From the NCBI RefSeq assembly GCF_910589235.1, contig NC_060965.1, forward strand, positions 3,444,901 through 3,508,900: a DNA stretch of 64,000 nt. Reading direction: 5' to 3'. The position numbers and the translations under genes are program-made. The DNA comes from Vespa crabro (taxonomy: Eukaryota > Arthropoda > Insecta > Hymenoptera > Vespidae). Shown piece after piece: positions 51,892 to 64,000 of this stretch; the stretch's first letter is position 1, and each line of letters begins with the position of its first letter. The notes under the pieces are model-generated. The model saw nothing but the letters and a program-made list of their open reading frames with translations. It made no database searches and was not told where the DNA came from.

Positions 51892-54652
51892 GGAAAAGAG
51901 AGAAAAGAATAGACCCTGAAGAAATAAAAGACGGAAAGAACTAAGGAAAATAGTATCTTGTAATCCGCCCCTGGAGGAGGTAGCAACTGCCGTAAGGGGG
52001 CCACAAGGGAACCCACGGCCCCAAAACACTGGCCTATATTAGCTAAGAAGGCGTATTACGTATGCAGGCCGTCGGGCCCGCTCCTCTTCTCGCGTGCGAT
52101 GAAATTTTTATCGTACCGTGCAGGGCTTTATGGAATGTACGTTCATGCGAAACCGTACCGATACGCAGTCCCACGAACGTTGTACACGGAGGAGAAGAGG
52201 AACTGGCACACGAGCAACAAAAGTCCGTGCAAAAGCGAGAAAAAGTTGTCGGTCCTCCGTCATCTTCGTCGTCGTCATCGTCGTTGTTGTCATTGTCGTT
52301 GTCCATTCTCCCCATGAGAGCAAATGAGAAAAAGAGATTCGTAAAATCATTCGATGAAATATATCCTTTTCGAAGTTGTCTCGATTACAAATAACTTTGT
52401 AAAACTTCATTTGAATTTTGCACCGATGGAAAATTCAAATGTTGTTATTCGTTGAAGTATTGTAAAGTAATTACTATGCGAAATGACGAGGACTGTTAGT
52501 TAATATTCACGAGTATGAAGGATGATAGACAAATGTCCGTTTCGATTTCAGGATGATGAAAATTGAGAAGAGTAGGGATCGATAGGAACGTTTTAAATTC
52601 ATGAAAAGGGGAAAATGTAATATAGGATGGCCACGAAACGACGATTACTTTGGTAAGTAAGCGACTTCGTTAAGTTGAGCGCCCGCGTGAGAATACATTT
52701 TCTTTCGATAGAGAATATCGGAGCGAGAGAGAAAGAGAGAAGGGAATAAAGATCGATATACTCACTTGCACGGTGAAATAATAATGATAACGCTCGTACG
52801 GTTCCCAGAGAGTATAATATATGTACCTTCGAGAGCGCGCCCGAAAGACCTTAATTTTTAGATGATAGACTTTCTCTCTCGTGTGTGCTTCTCTTCTTAA
52901 ATATAAACGACTACTTCTGACCGACGTTGCCGTAAATGAAGTCACAATGGAAGCGAACGCGTACAAAAGAGAATTCTGCTCAATTATTCCGAGGAGCAAG
53001 CCAGACATATAACGGGAACCCATGCAGTAATCCTCTAATAATGGCGAAAACAGGTACTTACGATTAAACAAGAAGAAAAAGAAAATTTTACGAGAAAGGA
53101 CAAAAACGAAAAATAAAGAGAACGATTGTTTCGTCCGGAATGACGTCAAAGGAACATTTTAATTCGTTCTTCGTTGATCCTGATTTAATCTACAATTTTT
53201 CCATTCTTCAAAAGGTTTCAAAGGCAATGCTCGTTTATTTTTTTCCCATAAACGAAATCATGAAAATTTCGTGAAGTGACATTGAAAAATTTTCTACATG
53301 TTCCGATCGTGTTCCGAATACGGGTCAGGATTTACATGCGTTTTCGCTCCTTCTTTCGATATATACGGGAATTTCTCCGTTTCTTTTCCTAGGTGGTCTC
53401 GCGGTCTGATTGGAGAAATAACGAAAGTTACGAGCTCCCGTGAGCGACATCAATCCCGCGAAATAAATTACGCGCACGGGATTCGTTACCAACCGTGAAT
53501 TTTATATATACTCTTATTTCTACCTTTCGAATCATAAAATACGAATCTTTCGATCTTTATTAAAAGTCAATGAAGATTTGTAAAATCGTTGTAAAATCGG
53601 AACGAATTGTAAACGACATTTATTCATTTGTTATATAGTCAAATTTTGTTAAAGGGAAAAATCTAACATTTGATTTGATAGTGATAAACGTTTTAATATT
53701 TTATTTCCTTTCTTTCCAAACATTTCAAAACTTCGTGAAAGATATGAAAGAAGAAAAGAAATACTCGATTTGGTAGACAAATTTTTGAACCTTCTCTCCA
53801 CCGACACTCGTATTAATAATTCTGTCAAATCCACCGACAAAGAACTCATCTCTAGATTCCTCTCGTGCGAACGTCACGTGAATGCCGTATACAGATAGAG
53901 AAGCGATATTAATCGGTGCACTTTCGACGATCTCTTTTGTCGGCTCTCGATGTAATCAAAACGAATGAACGAACGAACGAGTGAATCGAACGTTTATTTT
54001 TACACCGTTACATTGCGTTGTTTTCATTCGATTTCCTATCGATCTAAAGATACAATAACTAGAAAAAAGAAAAAAAAAAAAAAATTAATTATCGATCTTC
54101 GTTAACTACAAATACCTCGAACGATTATTAATTTTCTTATCGCGCTCTCCGTATTTTCTTTTCGTCCCATGTAATTTCCGTTCTTGACGATTTTTCTGTT
54201 CGATATTTCTTTTATCACTTTTCACCCTCGACCATTTCTTCGTTGTACTCCCTTCAAACTCGTTATGCGTATGAACAAACACCAACGCGTATATATTTTT
54301 CTCTTTCAATTTTTCCTCTAATACAAATATTCGTATTTCGTGCGAACAAATTAGCAAAGTTCAGAAAAAAAAAAAGAACGACATAAAATAACAGTAATGT
54401 AGAGAAACGTTTTTCCCCTACTAATTGCTATACGAGGACGGTTAATAATTTTATCAAGCTGTAAACTACCGACAATTAAAAATATAGAATCAGAATTGAA
54501 TTTATTTAGCTTTGCTTTTTTCTTGTTTGTTAAACACACTGAACAGCATAATTGAACAGCTTCATTTGTACGACTCTCGTCATAAATTTGAACGTTTAAA
54601 ATGCTATCGGATCCATTGATTCTTTCTTTCCCTTTTTCTTTCTTCTCCCTCT

Positions 54653-54683
<31 letters not shown>

Positions 54684-55822
54684 CTTTCGAGCGATCATTC
54701 CGGTCGGCAAACTCGTTACTATCTTGCAATAATCTCTACTGTATTTCTCACGAAGTCGAGCAGCCCGAACTCTCTTCAGTTACATTTAATGCCTCTATTT
54801 ATTAAGCTTATCCCAACCATTTCGATGCTAAACGTTCAGGATTTATCAATGATTTAACAAAGTTAAATCGAAGCTTGAAACGAAATGCACGTGCGCGATA
54901 ACGTATTTAAACTTATCTCTACTTTACTTGGAAATACTCTACTAAATAATACAACGATCGTTTCATTTTTATCGTCATCTCTCTTTCGCACTTCTCTATT
55001 TGCTGCATTACCTACGAGAGAAGCCTAAAAATCGATTGGTACTCTCAATGGCCTCTTGACCCAATATACTGATTCTTCAGAAAGGATCTTTCGAGTTGAC
55101 TGCGCTTATGAATTTTTTTCTTTTTCTTTTTTTTCCTTTTTTTTATTTATTTTTAACATGCTCACGTTATACACGAATATATACATACATACATACTAAA
55201 CATTTATTGTATTGTTCAAATACAAGAATAAAATTTTACGTGGTCGGTCCAAAAGTTCATTTCGAGAATAACGCAATGAGGAAGGTTGCAAATAATAAAG
55301 TTGAAAAAAGTTTCGAAATGAATCTACGCTCGTTAGCCCACAAATTCCATGTAAACTTACTCGAGTAATATTCGAACAATTATATTCCTTACTTTTCATC
55401 GACGTTATGTAATTTTTTTTCCTCTTTTACACGAATATCAAACAATATACCAGTTAAATGTCCATATTCAAATTATTTCATATTGATTAATCTCAATTGT
55501 CCGAAATTTTTGGAAGGCGCAGCAACGACATTAGAGAAAAAAAAAAATGAAAACACGAATGAGTCGCACGCAGTTGCGATAGGACAAAAAATATATATTC
55601 GTGAACGCGAGAAAAAAGTAACCCCTGCAAACTCGAGGGTACATTTAACCATTCGCGACGTAAAACACGCTGTGCTCTTTCGTGAAATTGCGAGCTTCGC
55701 TCTGGTACCATGTATTTGCGGCTTGTTGGTTTCGTCGTAATTCTGCATTGCAGAGAAAAAATGTATCTGTATGTATGTTTCCAGGCATAGATGCGCTCAT
55801 AAGACATACTTACATACACACA

Positions 55823-55824
<2 letters not shown>

Positions 55825-55858
<34 letters not shown>
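55825..55858. repeat. (TA)n microsatellite
   Basis: A perfect TA run of about 32 bp. Confidence 0.9.
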
Positions 55859-55859
<1 letters not shown>

Positions 55860-58661
55860 CATATACATAAGTGCCTACAGTAGAAGAGTAAAATGTGCAG
55901 CAAGTAAATGAAAAATAAAGCTCTTTTCGCAGTTGGTTATATTCTCCGTAAAATCTCGAGAAGCATAAAATCACTACTCTAGAGGGGAATTTAACACAAA
56001 GAAGAAAAACTGCAAGAGTCATCGCTATCAACCTCGACGAGGGTTTATCGTCTTTTCCTACTCTTAGACGGATACTTACATCTCGTTCGAGCATAGTTGT
56101 CTTTGTAGATCAAAGAAAATATCTGCATGTTTAATTATAAAGCTCAACTATAATATTTAATGTTCAAGCTCGATCGAGAAAGAGAAAAAAATAGGATTAT
56201 TAGATCTTGCTCTTCTTCTCTTTTTTCTTTTTTTACTTTATGGTGCAATATTACGCATGGAAAATTTATCTTCTAGAAAATTTATTAAAGTTCGGTACTT
56301 CATGATTGATCGGGTTTACCAGAATGAACAAGGAAGGAAATATTCAAGGCGATAAGTCAAGCTAGTGAATAAGCCGATGTTTACTTATTCACAGTTCGAC
56401 ATTATATCAAAGTTTATCTAAAATTTTTAACGTCATGATTGATCCGACGTTATTGCAAAGAATGTGAATGATAATAAATGCGAAGTCCAGTTGACAGGGA
56501 AAAGCAAAAACGATGCAAAGGACGATGCCAAGCAGGAAAGATTCCTTTTCTCCCTCCAATCTTCCTCTCACTTTTGGATTTATGAATGCCGCTCGTTGTA
56601 AAAGGACCGTAGCCATTTCCTGGTTGTAAAGGGAGATATATGAACCTTATGGGACACCGTACATTAAACCGAGAACGATTTTCGTACATATTCTCTCTAT
56701 ACACACGCGAAATAGCTTGAGGACACTCCGATCGATTCGCGATATGTTATTCGATCGTACTTTCATCAGTGAAAAGAATATAATGGTTTAGGTTAATTCG
56801 TATACACTTTTTTTCTATTAATAAAGATAATGCAAACTCTTTAAATGAAAGGATCAAGTTAAGTTGAAACATCCTGTATGTAATATAATATGCTAAAAGC
56901 TCAAAATATATTTAGATAATATTTTGAACTAGCTTTGTGTATACCACAAACATTCATTTTATATTTCGAGAGAATACTAGGATGATGTAGCGATGAACAA
57001 GTTTGGAAATAAATTTTCGACCTTGTAACGTCATCGTGAACGTGTTCCTCTTTCTCATCACGTCATCATCTCGCTTTGGTGAAACTAAAATTGCTCGTAC
57101 GAAGTTACCACCGTACTCGTACAATCCAGAATATAACTTAGAATTAATGTAAAACGTTATAAATATGCAGAAGAGGATATAATGATCGTAAATTTGAAAC
57201 TGATTTTAACAAAATAACGATCGAATTAAGGTTTTTAAAATAATTCATATATTTCCTTTGCTTTTGTTTTTTAAACCATTCTCTATTCAATCAACTATTC
57301 AATTAATCCATTCTCCATTCAAATTTTTCATATTTATTCATTTGTTCCGAGATTAAATTTATATATTTTTGTCTATTTATTTTCCTTTCAAGAAATCGTA
57401 AATCAATTTTTACTTTACATCCAATTCCGGTCCAAATCATTATACCATCGCCATCCATTTGTCATCATTTTTTCACCATTCTTTTCTTTCTTAACTCATC
57501 CATATTAAATTTTTTTTTCAGCAAATAAAACACATTATCATTTTTTTCTCCAATGAATACGTTCATTTGCAAATGTTAATTGGTGCTCTTTATGATGTTT
57601 TTTTTTTTTTGTTTGGAAGAGGTTATTGCTTCATTTTCAATCGTTGAACAAACTCACACTTCTGAAGAACACGACAGACACTTCGAATGTTTGCAGTGAT
57701 ACTTGCTTCGCGAATAATTTCGTGTCATGTTAAAGTTGAGTTCGAGACAACACGTATAATAACCCGTTTTTGCCGCTCTGACAATATTGATGGTCTCTCA
57801 CAACTTTTCTTCTTTAGATAATTTTCAAGATCGTTTAATAAATTTAAAATTATTTTGTGGCTTCTATTAAAAATCTTTGAAATTTCTGAAAATGTTAGAT
57901 TTTAATTTTTCAGTTTCAAGATCCTTCCAGTCTCGAATTCGCTTAATTATTTACCGCGAATTATTGACTCATGCCTACGCTTAATTCTAAAACTTAATAC
58001 TTAATGTTGATTGCCTAAAGGATCACTAGCTACTGAAGAATATAAACACAAAGTTCAAGTATCCTATCATTTCAAAATTTGTCTTTCCTTTCGATTTACT
58101 GAGAAAGTTAATGAGAATAATTTTATTTAATAAGAGATTTTTTCTTCTTGTATCATATCATTTATATACTGTTTACTTTATTTAGAAATTCTAAGTTGTC
58201 TTCGAGAAATAAAAGATAACAAACATGTGCCATCATTTTGTCCAGGATCGTATATGAGAGCATTGTTGTGTAGTCAAAAGTAGAACAACAAGTTTCTTGA
58301 CATGATACTGGTCGACCTAAAAATCTATAGTACTATATATCTATTGTTTTAGAAAATTAATCGTCAAATAAAAATGAATGAAAAGAACACGTATTTTACT
58401 CGAAATGTGCAATCAAATTTCTTTAATGCATACAATAATTCTTAATTCAGCAATTGCAGCGAAATACCAAAAGTTGAATTTTCCCATAACTATGACAGAT
58501 ATTTGAGAGATTTCAAATTGTGCAAGGATATTTTCTTCAGAGCAATCCTAAGAAAGACCGAACTTTGGCACTATTCCTGAACGCCAATGAAACAGATGCA
58601 ATTTCGTGCGTACGAGGAGGACTTGGCAGAATGTGGATGAGGAGAAGAGGAAGATAAAGAC

Positions 58662-58669
<8 letters not shown>

Positions 58670-58707
<38 letters not shown>
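58670..58707. repeat. (GA)n microsatellite
   Basis: A perfect GA run of about 38 bp within a longer purine tract to about 58770. Confidence 0.92.
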
Positions 58708-58717
<10 letters not shown>

Positions 58718-60072
58718 AAGAAACAGAAAGAAATAGAGACAAGAGAAAAAGAAAGAAAAGAGAAGGGTGGATGAGTGCGGATAGGGTGGAAAAAAGGCAA
58801 AAGGTGCCGACCCAGTTCGAACAGTTTCTATACGTTATCTGCGGCTGTCGCTCCGTTCGATTCCGTACGGAAGACCCGGCTTTAGTAACAGCTTGCCAAC
58901 TTACTTATTCGTACTCAAGTTCGTGTTACGCTATATATAAACATACATTCTAGATCGCGTGCATGCAAAATGAGTCAATAATAATTACAAGTAACTTTAT
59001 ACATTCAGTAATACTATAAAAAAAAAAAATTACTATTTAAAGAACCAATTTAAAAACTGAATACTTTTCTGTAATCTCCAAATTTTGTATAAACAACATA
59101 GCTATCATATAACGTAGCAACATGGAAAATGGGTTAAAAAGCAATGTTTTCAAAAGTTGCTCGATGTTATTCATTTTTTCATTTTTTGTTATTCTGTTTT
59201 TTGTTAACGTGGATCGATTAAATGATAAAAAGAAAGAAAAAAAAAAAAAAAAAAGAGAAAAGGAAAAAGATTCTCGTTCGAAAATAAACACGGCTTAAAA
59301 GAATTTGTTGTTTTTATCGTTTCTCATAAAATTCATTTGAACACGACGAGCAATTGCAGACGCGATTAGTGCCAATCAAGTGATGACTTCGTGCTCCGAA
59401 TTCAGGACCGAATTAATACAAGAAATCAATAAGCACCGCAAACCGATGCGATTGAGGATGCATCGGAGAACGAAACCACAAATCTAGAAAGACCGCAAAA
59501 CAATTTCGATCAACAGCGATCAAACATTTTTTTGAATTTCTATCATCTATCCGTATTCGTTTAATCGAAAATTAGTCGAGATATTATCATATTGCCTCGA
59601 ACGATTTTAATGGCTCATACGAAATTTATTTTTTCAAATTACAATCAACGCCTACAAGACTCTTTCGAAAATCATTAATAAAATGCTAATTCTCTGCATG
59701 ATAATGTTGTATTCAAAGTTCTATTCAAATTGATAGAACAATACAATAATTGAATATAACCGATCATATTTTAAATTATTAAAAATCAGAATATTTTAAC
59801 AATATGTATATACATACGAGTGTATAATTCAGTAAATAATTAATGAGATCGAATAATTACAAGGCACTCATCAGGATATAACCATTTTCTTTTTCAATGC
59901 GAATAAATCGATTTCAATTTGAACAATCTATGAATAGTGTGAAACTCGGATTAAGAAATGGGTCGTATACGATTTCGATGATGAGAAAAAAGCTTCTAGG
60001 ATAGATATTAAATCTGGACAAGCTGAAGATGCATTTGGAAGTTTCGTTATTCCCAGAAGAGAAAAGGAAAAA

Positions 60073-60105
<33 letters not shown>

Positions 60106-61100
60106 GTAACTCTGAAATCAGGCCGCGGCCTGAGACAAAAGTTGATGGGCAACCCGCTCTTCCATGTCTTCTTCACCCTTTAAATCTCAGCGGGGTTGCG
60201 CTCGAGGATAACGACGAGTCTCGTCTTAAGTCGTCGCTCGAGAAAACACGGCGATGCACTTAAATTAAGAAACACAAGGCTTCTACTCTCTCGCATGACT
60301 GAAAAATAGACGAGAAAAAGAAAAATATCGTTTCTTACATTTTTTTTATCGCAATCTATTCGAACCATTCCTTTCACGTTTTTGCTCTTAAAACATTCGA
60401 ATTTATGTCATAATATTATAAATAATTTCGATAACAGATTAAGTACCGACTTATATATTCTAATGAATCAAAAAATTCATTAGATTTATCAAATCAAACG
60501 ATACCTTCGGATATTACGGAAGATCCCAAAAAGAATTTTGTTCATTTTCCAAAACTCATTACAGTGAATTCACCGAAAAATCTCATTGTTATAATTCAAA
60601 CTAAACGGTGTACTTTCGTTATGATTAAAAATAAATTGTCCTACAGTGTACTAATACATGTATCTTAAAACATTTTTAATGAAATCGACAAATTAGTTCG
60701 ATCAAAATGATTACATTGAATTTTATATAAAGAAGTGACATAAATGAGAATCGATGATGAAAAAACGAAATCGATACTAACCGCAATCATGGTGATTAAT
60801 GCACGTTTCCTTTTTCAAAAGCCTCTGTCCCTCCTCTGTCCCTCTCTTCAAAGGGGGTTGCTAGCGTATATATATATATATATATATATGTAATATATAT
60901 ACACCTATCCCGATTTTCGGAACGATCCAGAGGTTTTCTCTATCAAAATTACGCCTCTAAAGCACCTGCAGCGACTTTTTCTCGTAAGCAGACATTCTCC
61001 GCTTTTCTCCTTTGCTCTTGCCTTTTTCTTCCTCTCTTGAACGATCGCGAACCGGTCCCCGGCACGCGGAGAGGACACGGACGAAGTGTCAAACTTCTTC

Positions 61101-61140
61101 TTCCTCCTCCTCCTCCTCCTCCTCCTCCTCCTCCTCCTCC
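61101..61140. repeat. (TCC)n trinucleotide repeat
   Basis: About thirteen TCC units. One + strand frame reads poly-Ser, which explains a Ser-run frame here. Confidence 0.92.
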
Positions 61141-61399
61141 ACCACCTCCTCCTTTTCTTCTTCTTACAACGATTTCTCTCTCTTTCTCTCTCTTTCTTTT
61201 TTTTGAATAATTGAGATATCTAAAATATAAATGATATATATATATTTATATGTATATATATATATATTTATTTCGAAGAAAATGGCTGTACTTTTTTGAT
61301 GAATGATGATCAAGCTCGTTGAGCTTCAATACAGTGAAAAAGAGAGATAGAGACAGGGATAAAAGTAGTAGAGAAGAAGAAATGGATAGTGAGATACGG

Positions 61400-61570
61400 A
61401 GGGGACGTGAATCCGGTTGGTAAAAGCTCCGCTTCGCTTGAAGCGCAGTGAAGAACTGAGCGAAGTGCCGGCCGGCCAAGCAGCCAGGTGGGCTTTTCCA
61501 AGCGGCTTAACCAATAGCGACTTCTCTCTCCCTCTCCCTCGCAATATTCGCCTCACTCCCTCTCTTTCTC
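61400..61570. promoter_or_regulatory. GC-rich promoter-like island
   Basis: A GC-rich block has a double GGCC-rich core near 61470 and a CCAAT box near 61511, followed by pyrimidine-rich DNA. Promoter function is only suggested by composition; the direction is unclear. Confidence 0.25.
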
Positions 61571-62721
61571 ATCCTTTCTCTTGCTTCCTCTTTCGCCTCC
61601 TCATTCCTCGCCTCGTCGATTCGGATTCCGCGAGAACTACACTGCATCCCCCGTTTTTTGTGGTGCTACGAACACTTTGAACATTTTCCATCCCCTTTTC
61701 ATTTTCATCTCTTCCCGAGCTTTTCCGCACCTCGACGAATAAGCTTTATTTTCTTCCTTTTCACGATCTTCTTCGAGTTTCTCTTTCTCTCGTTTTCGAT
61801 CGTTTTCTCGATCGAAGAGAAAGTTACCTCGATTTCGAATCGAGGAAAAAAAGCAACCCCTTGATTTTACTCGAACATGTCGAATCCACGATGTTCAAGT
61901 TCTACCTTAAAGGATTTTAATACCAATGCTTACCGATTTGAACGAATTAGTACAAGGAAGAATTCTCAGTTCCTTAACATCTCGTTAGAATTCTCAAACC
62001 GTCGATTATCCAAATTACATGCTAATTGTCTTAATCTTTAGACGGACGTGAACTTATTCTCGTTTAAAAAAAAAAATTTCGAAAGATTTTTAAGTCGAAA
62101 ATTTAATTTGAAAACAAATAAAAAATGTTAAAAATTATATATTGTAAAGATTATTCTTTCATGTTTGCGATTCTAGTCTGAGATACAGACTAGAAAAAAA
62201 ATGTAAATATATTCGTACGAGAGTGAAGGAATCGACGTCTATTTATCTTCGGAATTTTGAAGGTGTTTTATGCATAAATAATTTAAAAAGTCACATGTTC
62301 TGAATTTATTATTAACTAGTTTCTTTATCATTTATTAGTTTCTCAATTCTTTTCTTAATCATATCATGCTATTTTTCTCGTTAAGCTTTTTATTTCTCTG
62401 ACTCGTTTATAAATGGAATACCTAGTAAAAACCTCGTTTTACCTTCGTGATAACAAGAAGAAAAAAAGAGAAGAATATCAATTTAATTTGCTCGGTATTA
62501 CTTCGGAACGAAATTAAAAAAAGATCACGTAAAGACCCAAGACCATCGTATAAAATTGCGTTACCCCTTTCTCCCTTATTATTATTTGTCGTCACGACTC
62601 GAATACGATTTTCAATGTTTCTTTCGTATTTCGCAAATACGATTTACATTTCCGTGTTTCGTTGCGACTTAACTACGTTTCCTTGCATCCATCGGGAAAA
62701 ATATCTGATGAGTTTTCGTTG

Positions 62722-62748
<27 letters not shown>
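62722..62748. repeat. Poly(A) tract of 27
   Basis: An uninterrupted A run. Confidence 0.93.
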
Positions 62749-62752
<4 letters not shown>

Positions 62753-63052
62753 AACTTTTACAGTTAGAAAAAAAATTGGTACTACCTTTGATCTGTACAG
62801 AGATATGAAGATACGATCTTGATTTTCTTTTTAGATAAAATATTACTTGGAAAACTCGTTAGAATTAGCTATTGAATTTTATCGATGATTTAATTGAAAA
62901 ATATAATTACGAGAAAAATAAAAAGGAATTGAAAATAGGAAAGATAAGGTAAAAGAAAACAGAGCTTAGGACGGTACGTCTACTACGTGTACGTCAAGTT
63001 GGCATCGAACGAAACGTGATCGAGGCCTCACTTTCGAAGTTGCCTGCAGTAC

Positions 63053-63065
63053 TCAGTCAGTCAGT
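63053..63065 (+). promoter_or_regulatory. Tandem TCAGT initiator-like motif in a CpG-rich block
   Basis: Three overlapping TCAG units form arthropod-type initiators inside a CpG-rich segment (about 62950-63260). It could be the start of a + strand transcript leaving the window, but no exon can be confirmed. Confidence 0.25.
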
Positions 63066-64000
63066 TGGATTATGGCTTGGTCGCTTTCCTAACGACGAAC
63101 CATGCTTTTACCAACGAGACGATGCTTTTAGACGCGCGTGACGTGCCGTTTTCATTGACGTATTACCGGTCTCGCGATAAACCAAAGAGAAAGAAAGAGA
63201 ATGGGAACGCAGTCTGCTTTACTACTGATATAGAAGATCGAGTCAATGGAAAAAGCTACGAATGTTCCTTCGAAAAGGGATAACTTATTGAGAAAGTACG
63301 AGGAAAATGCAAACTTTACCTTCTCAAGAACTTCAATCATTCGGCTCGACGATCCAGACATATTTCACTGTCATTTACTTTACCTCCCTTTCAACTCCTC
63401 ACCCCTCCCCCCTTCCCTCCCCATTACAGCTCTCGCGCTTCTAATTTTCTAAAGAGATCCCGCGAGATTCCTATAGATCGGGCTTGTATTAAATTCTACC
63501 GCTTGATTTCCATTTAAATCATTTTATCATACTCACGGAATCGCCGCGGATACGAAGTCACATGGGACGAGCACGAAAGAGAAAAGAAAAATCGACGTAA
63601 TGTGCGAGGAGAAACGGAAGTGGGTACCTCGAAACGTGCCGAGGCTGCGTGCCGATTTTACTTTCGTACGGTGGTATTATTGCGGCGGCATCGTTACCCG
63701 ATCGAATTCCATCCTCGTGCCTGCACGAATATTACCCTGTCTACAATCTATACTTGCTATCAAGGAAGCCGAAATTCCTAAATCTATCGAATTGTCAGAT
63801 TCTAACGAAAGTATTCATTCGCATTTTTCATTTCTCAATCGAAGTTAAATCTTTCTACGAAGAGAGCGAGAGGGGGAAGGAAGGGAGGGAAAGGAAGAGG
63901 GAGAGGGAGAGAGAGAAAGCTCATCGTGTCGTGCACAAAAGACACACAGATCGATATACGACGAGTCAAAGTATGTGAATCACGTCCGAGGGTCATCGAA

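Larger units (their letters stand above)
44033..64000. other. 20-kb gene desert with microsatellites and GC-rich islands
   Basis: No frame on either strand carries a recognisable domain or a credible exon series. The longest, 178 codons at 46509-47045 (-), has no family resemblance. The stretch alternates AT-rich DNA, many simple repeats and short CpG-rich islands (near 47500-47680, 47990-48120, 49960-50130, 53390-53510, 59320-59480, 61400-61570 and 62950-63260). It may contain the untranslated first exon of the secreted-protein gene, or regulatory elements for a gene beyond 64000. Confidence 0.5.

Noticed and set aside
52043..52315. A 90-codon - strand frame starting with an Asp/Asn run
   Set aside because: The acidic run is the translation of a GAC/GTC-rich triplet tract. 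The rest resembles nothing, and frames are open on both strands here.

Overview
This is nuclear DNA of a eukaryote, almost certainly an insect and most likely a hymenopteran (bee, wasp or ant). The inference rests on short GT-AG introns of about 60 to 400 bp in compact genes, an AT-rich background without obvious CpG depletion, very many CT/GA, AT and AAAT microsatellites, and protein sequences that read as animal orthologues. I cannot name the species. I see no bacterial-type operon, rRNA, convincing tRNA, CRISPR array or intact transposon.

The left 24 kb is gene-dense. On the + strand lie the 3' part of an RPGR-like RCC1-propeller gene (1262-4580; 5' exons beyond or before the recognisable region), ending in a CaaX prenylation box, and a complete PUS7-type tRNA/mRNA pseudouridine synthase (5307-8209). 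Converging on PUS7 from the - strand is a small six-finger C2H2 zinc-finger gene (8620-9776) whose N-terminus carries a PLDLS (CtBP-type) motif. Next is a complete ten-exon GH35 beta-galactosidase with signal peptide (11353-13895, -). Then comes the most unusual gene of the window: a secreted protein of about 2134 residues (16851-23679, -). It has a split signal peptide, a Ser-Asp block, and fifteen tandem copies of an 81- or 72-residue unit that is itself built from nine or eight nonapeptides. A well-placed TATA box lies upstream. I reconstructed all five exons and every splice phase agrees.

From 24 to 33 kb I found no convincing coding sequence. At 34927-44032 (-) lies a second secreted low-complexity protein of about 881 residues: a signal-peptide exon, a 6.5-kb intron, then one 2.5-kb exon. 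A splice acceptor just before its ATG implies one or more untranslated exons farther upstream, that is, at higher coordinates.

From 44 to 64 kb the window is a gene desert of microsatellites and AT-rich DNA, punctuated by short GC/CpG-rich islands that look like candidate enhancers or promoters. It may contain the distant promoter of the 881-residue gene or the regulatory domain of a gene outside the window. The genes do not form one pathway. RPGR, PUS7 and the beta-galactosidase are conserved housekeeping or ciliary genes, whereas the two low-complexity secreted proteins are the lineage-specific, undescribed part of the window.
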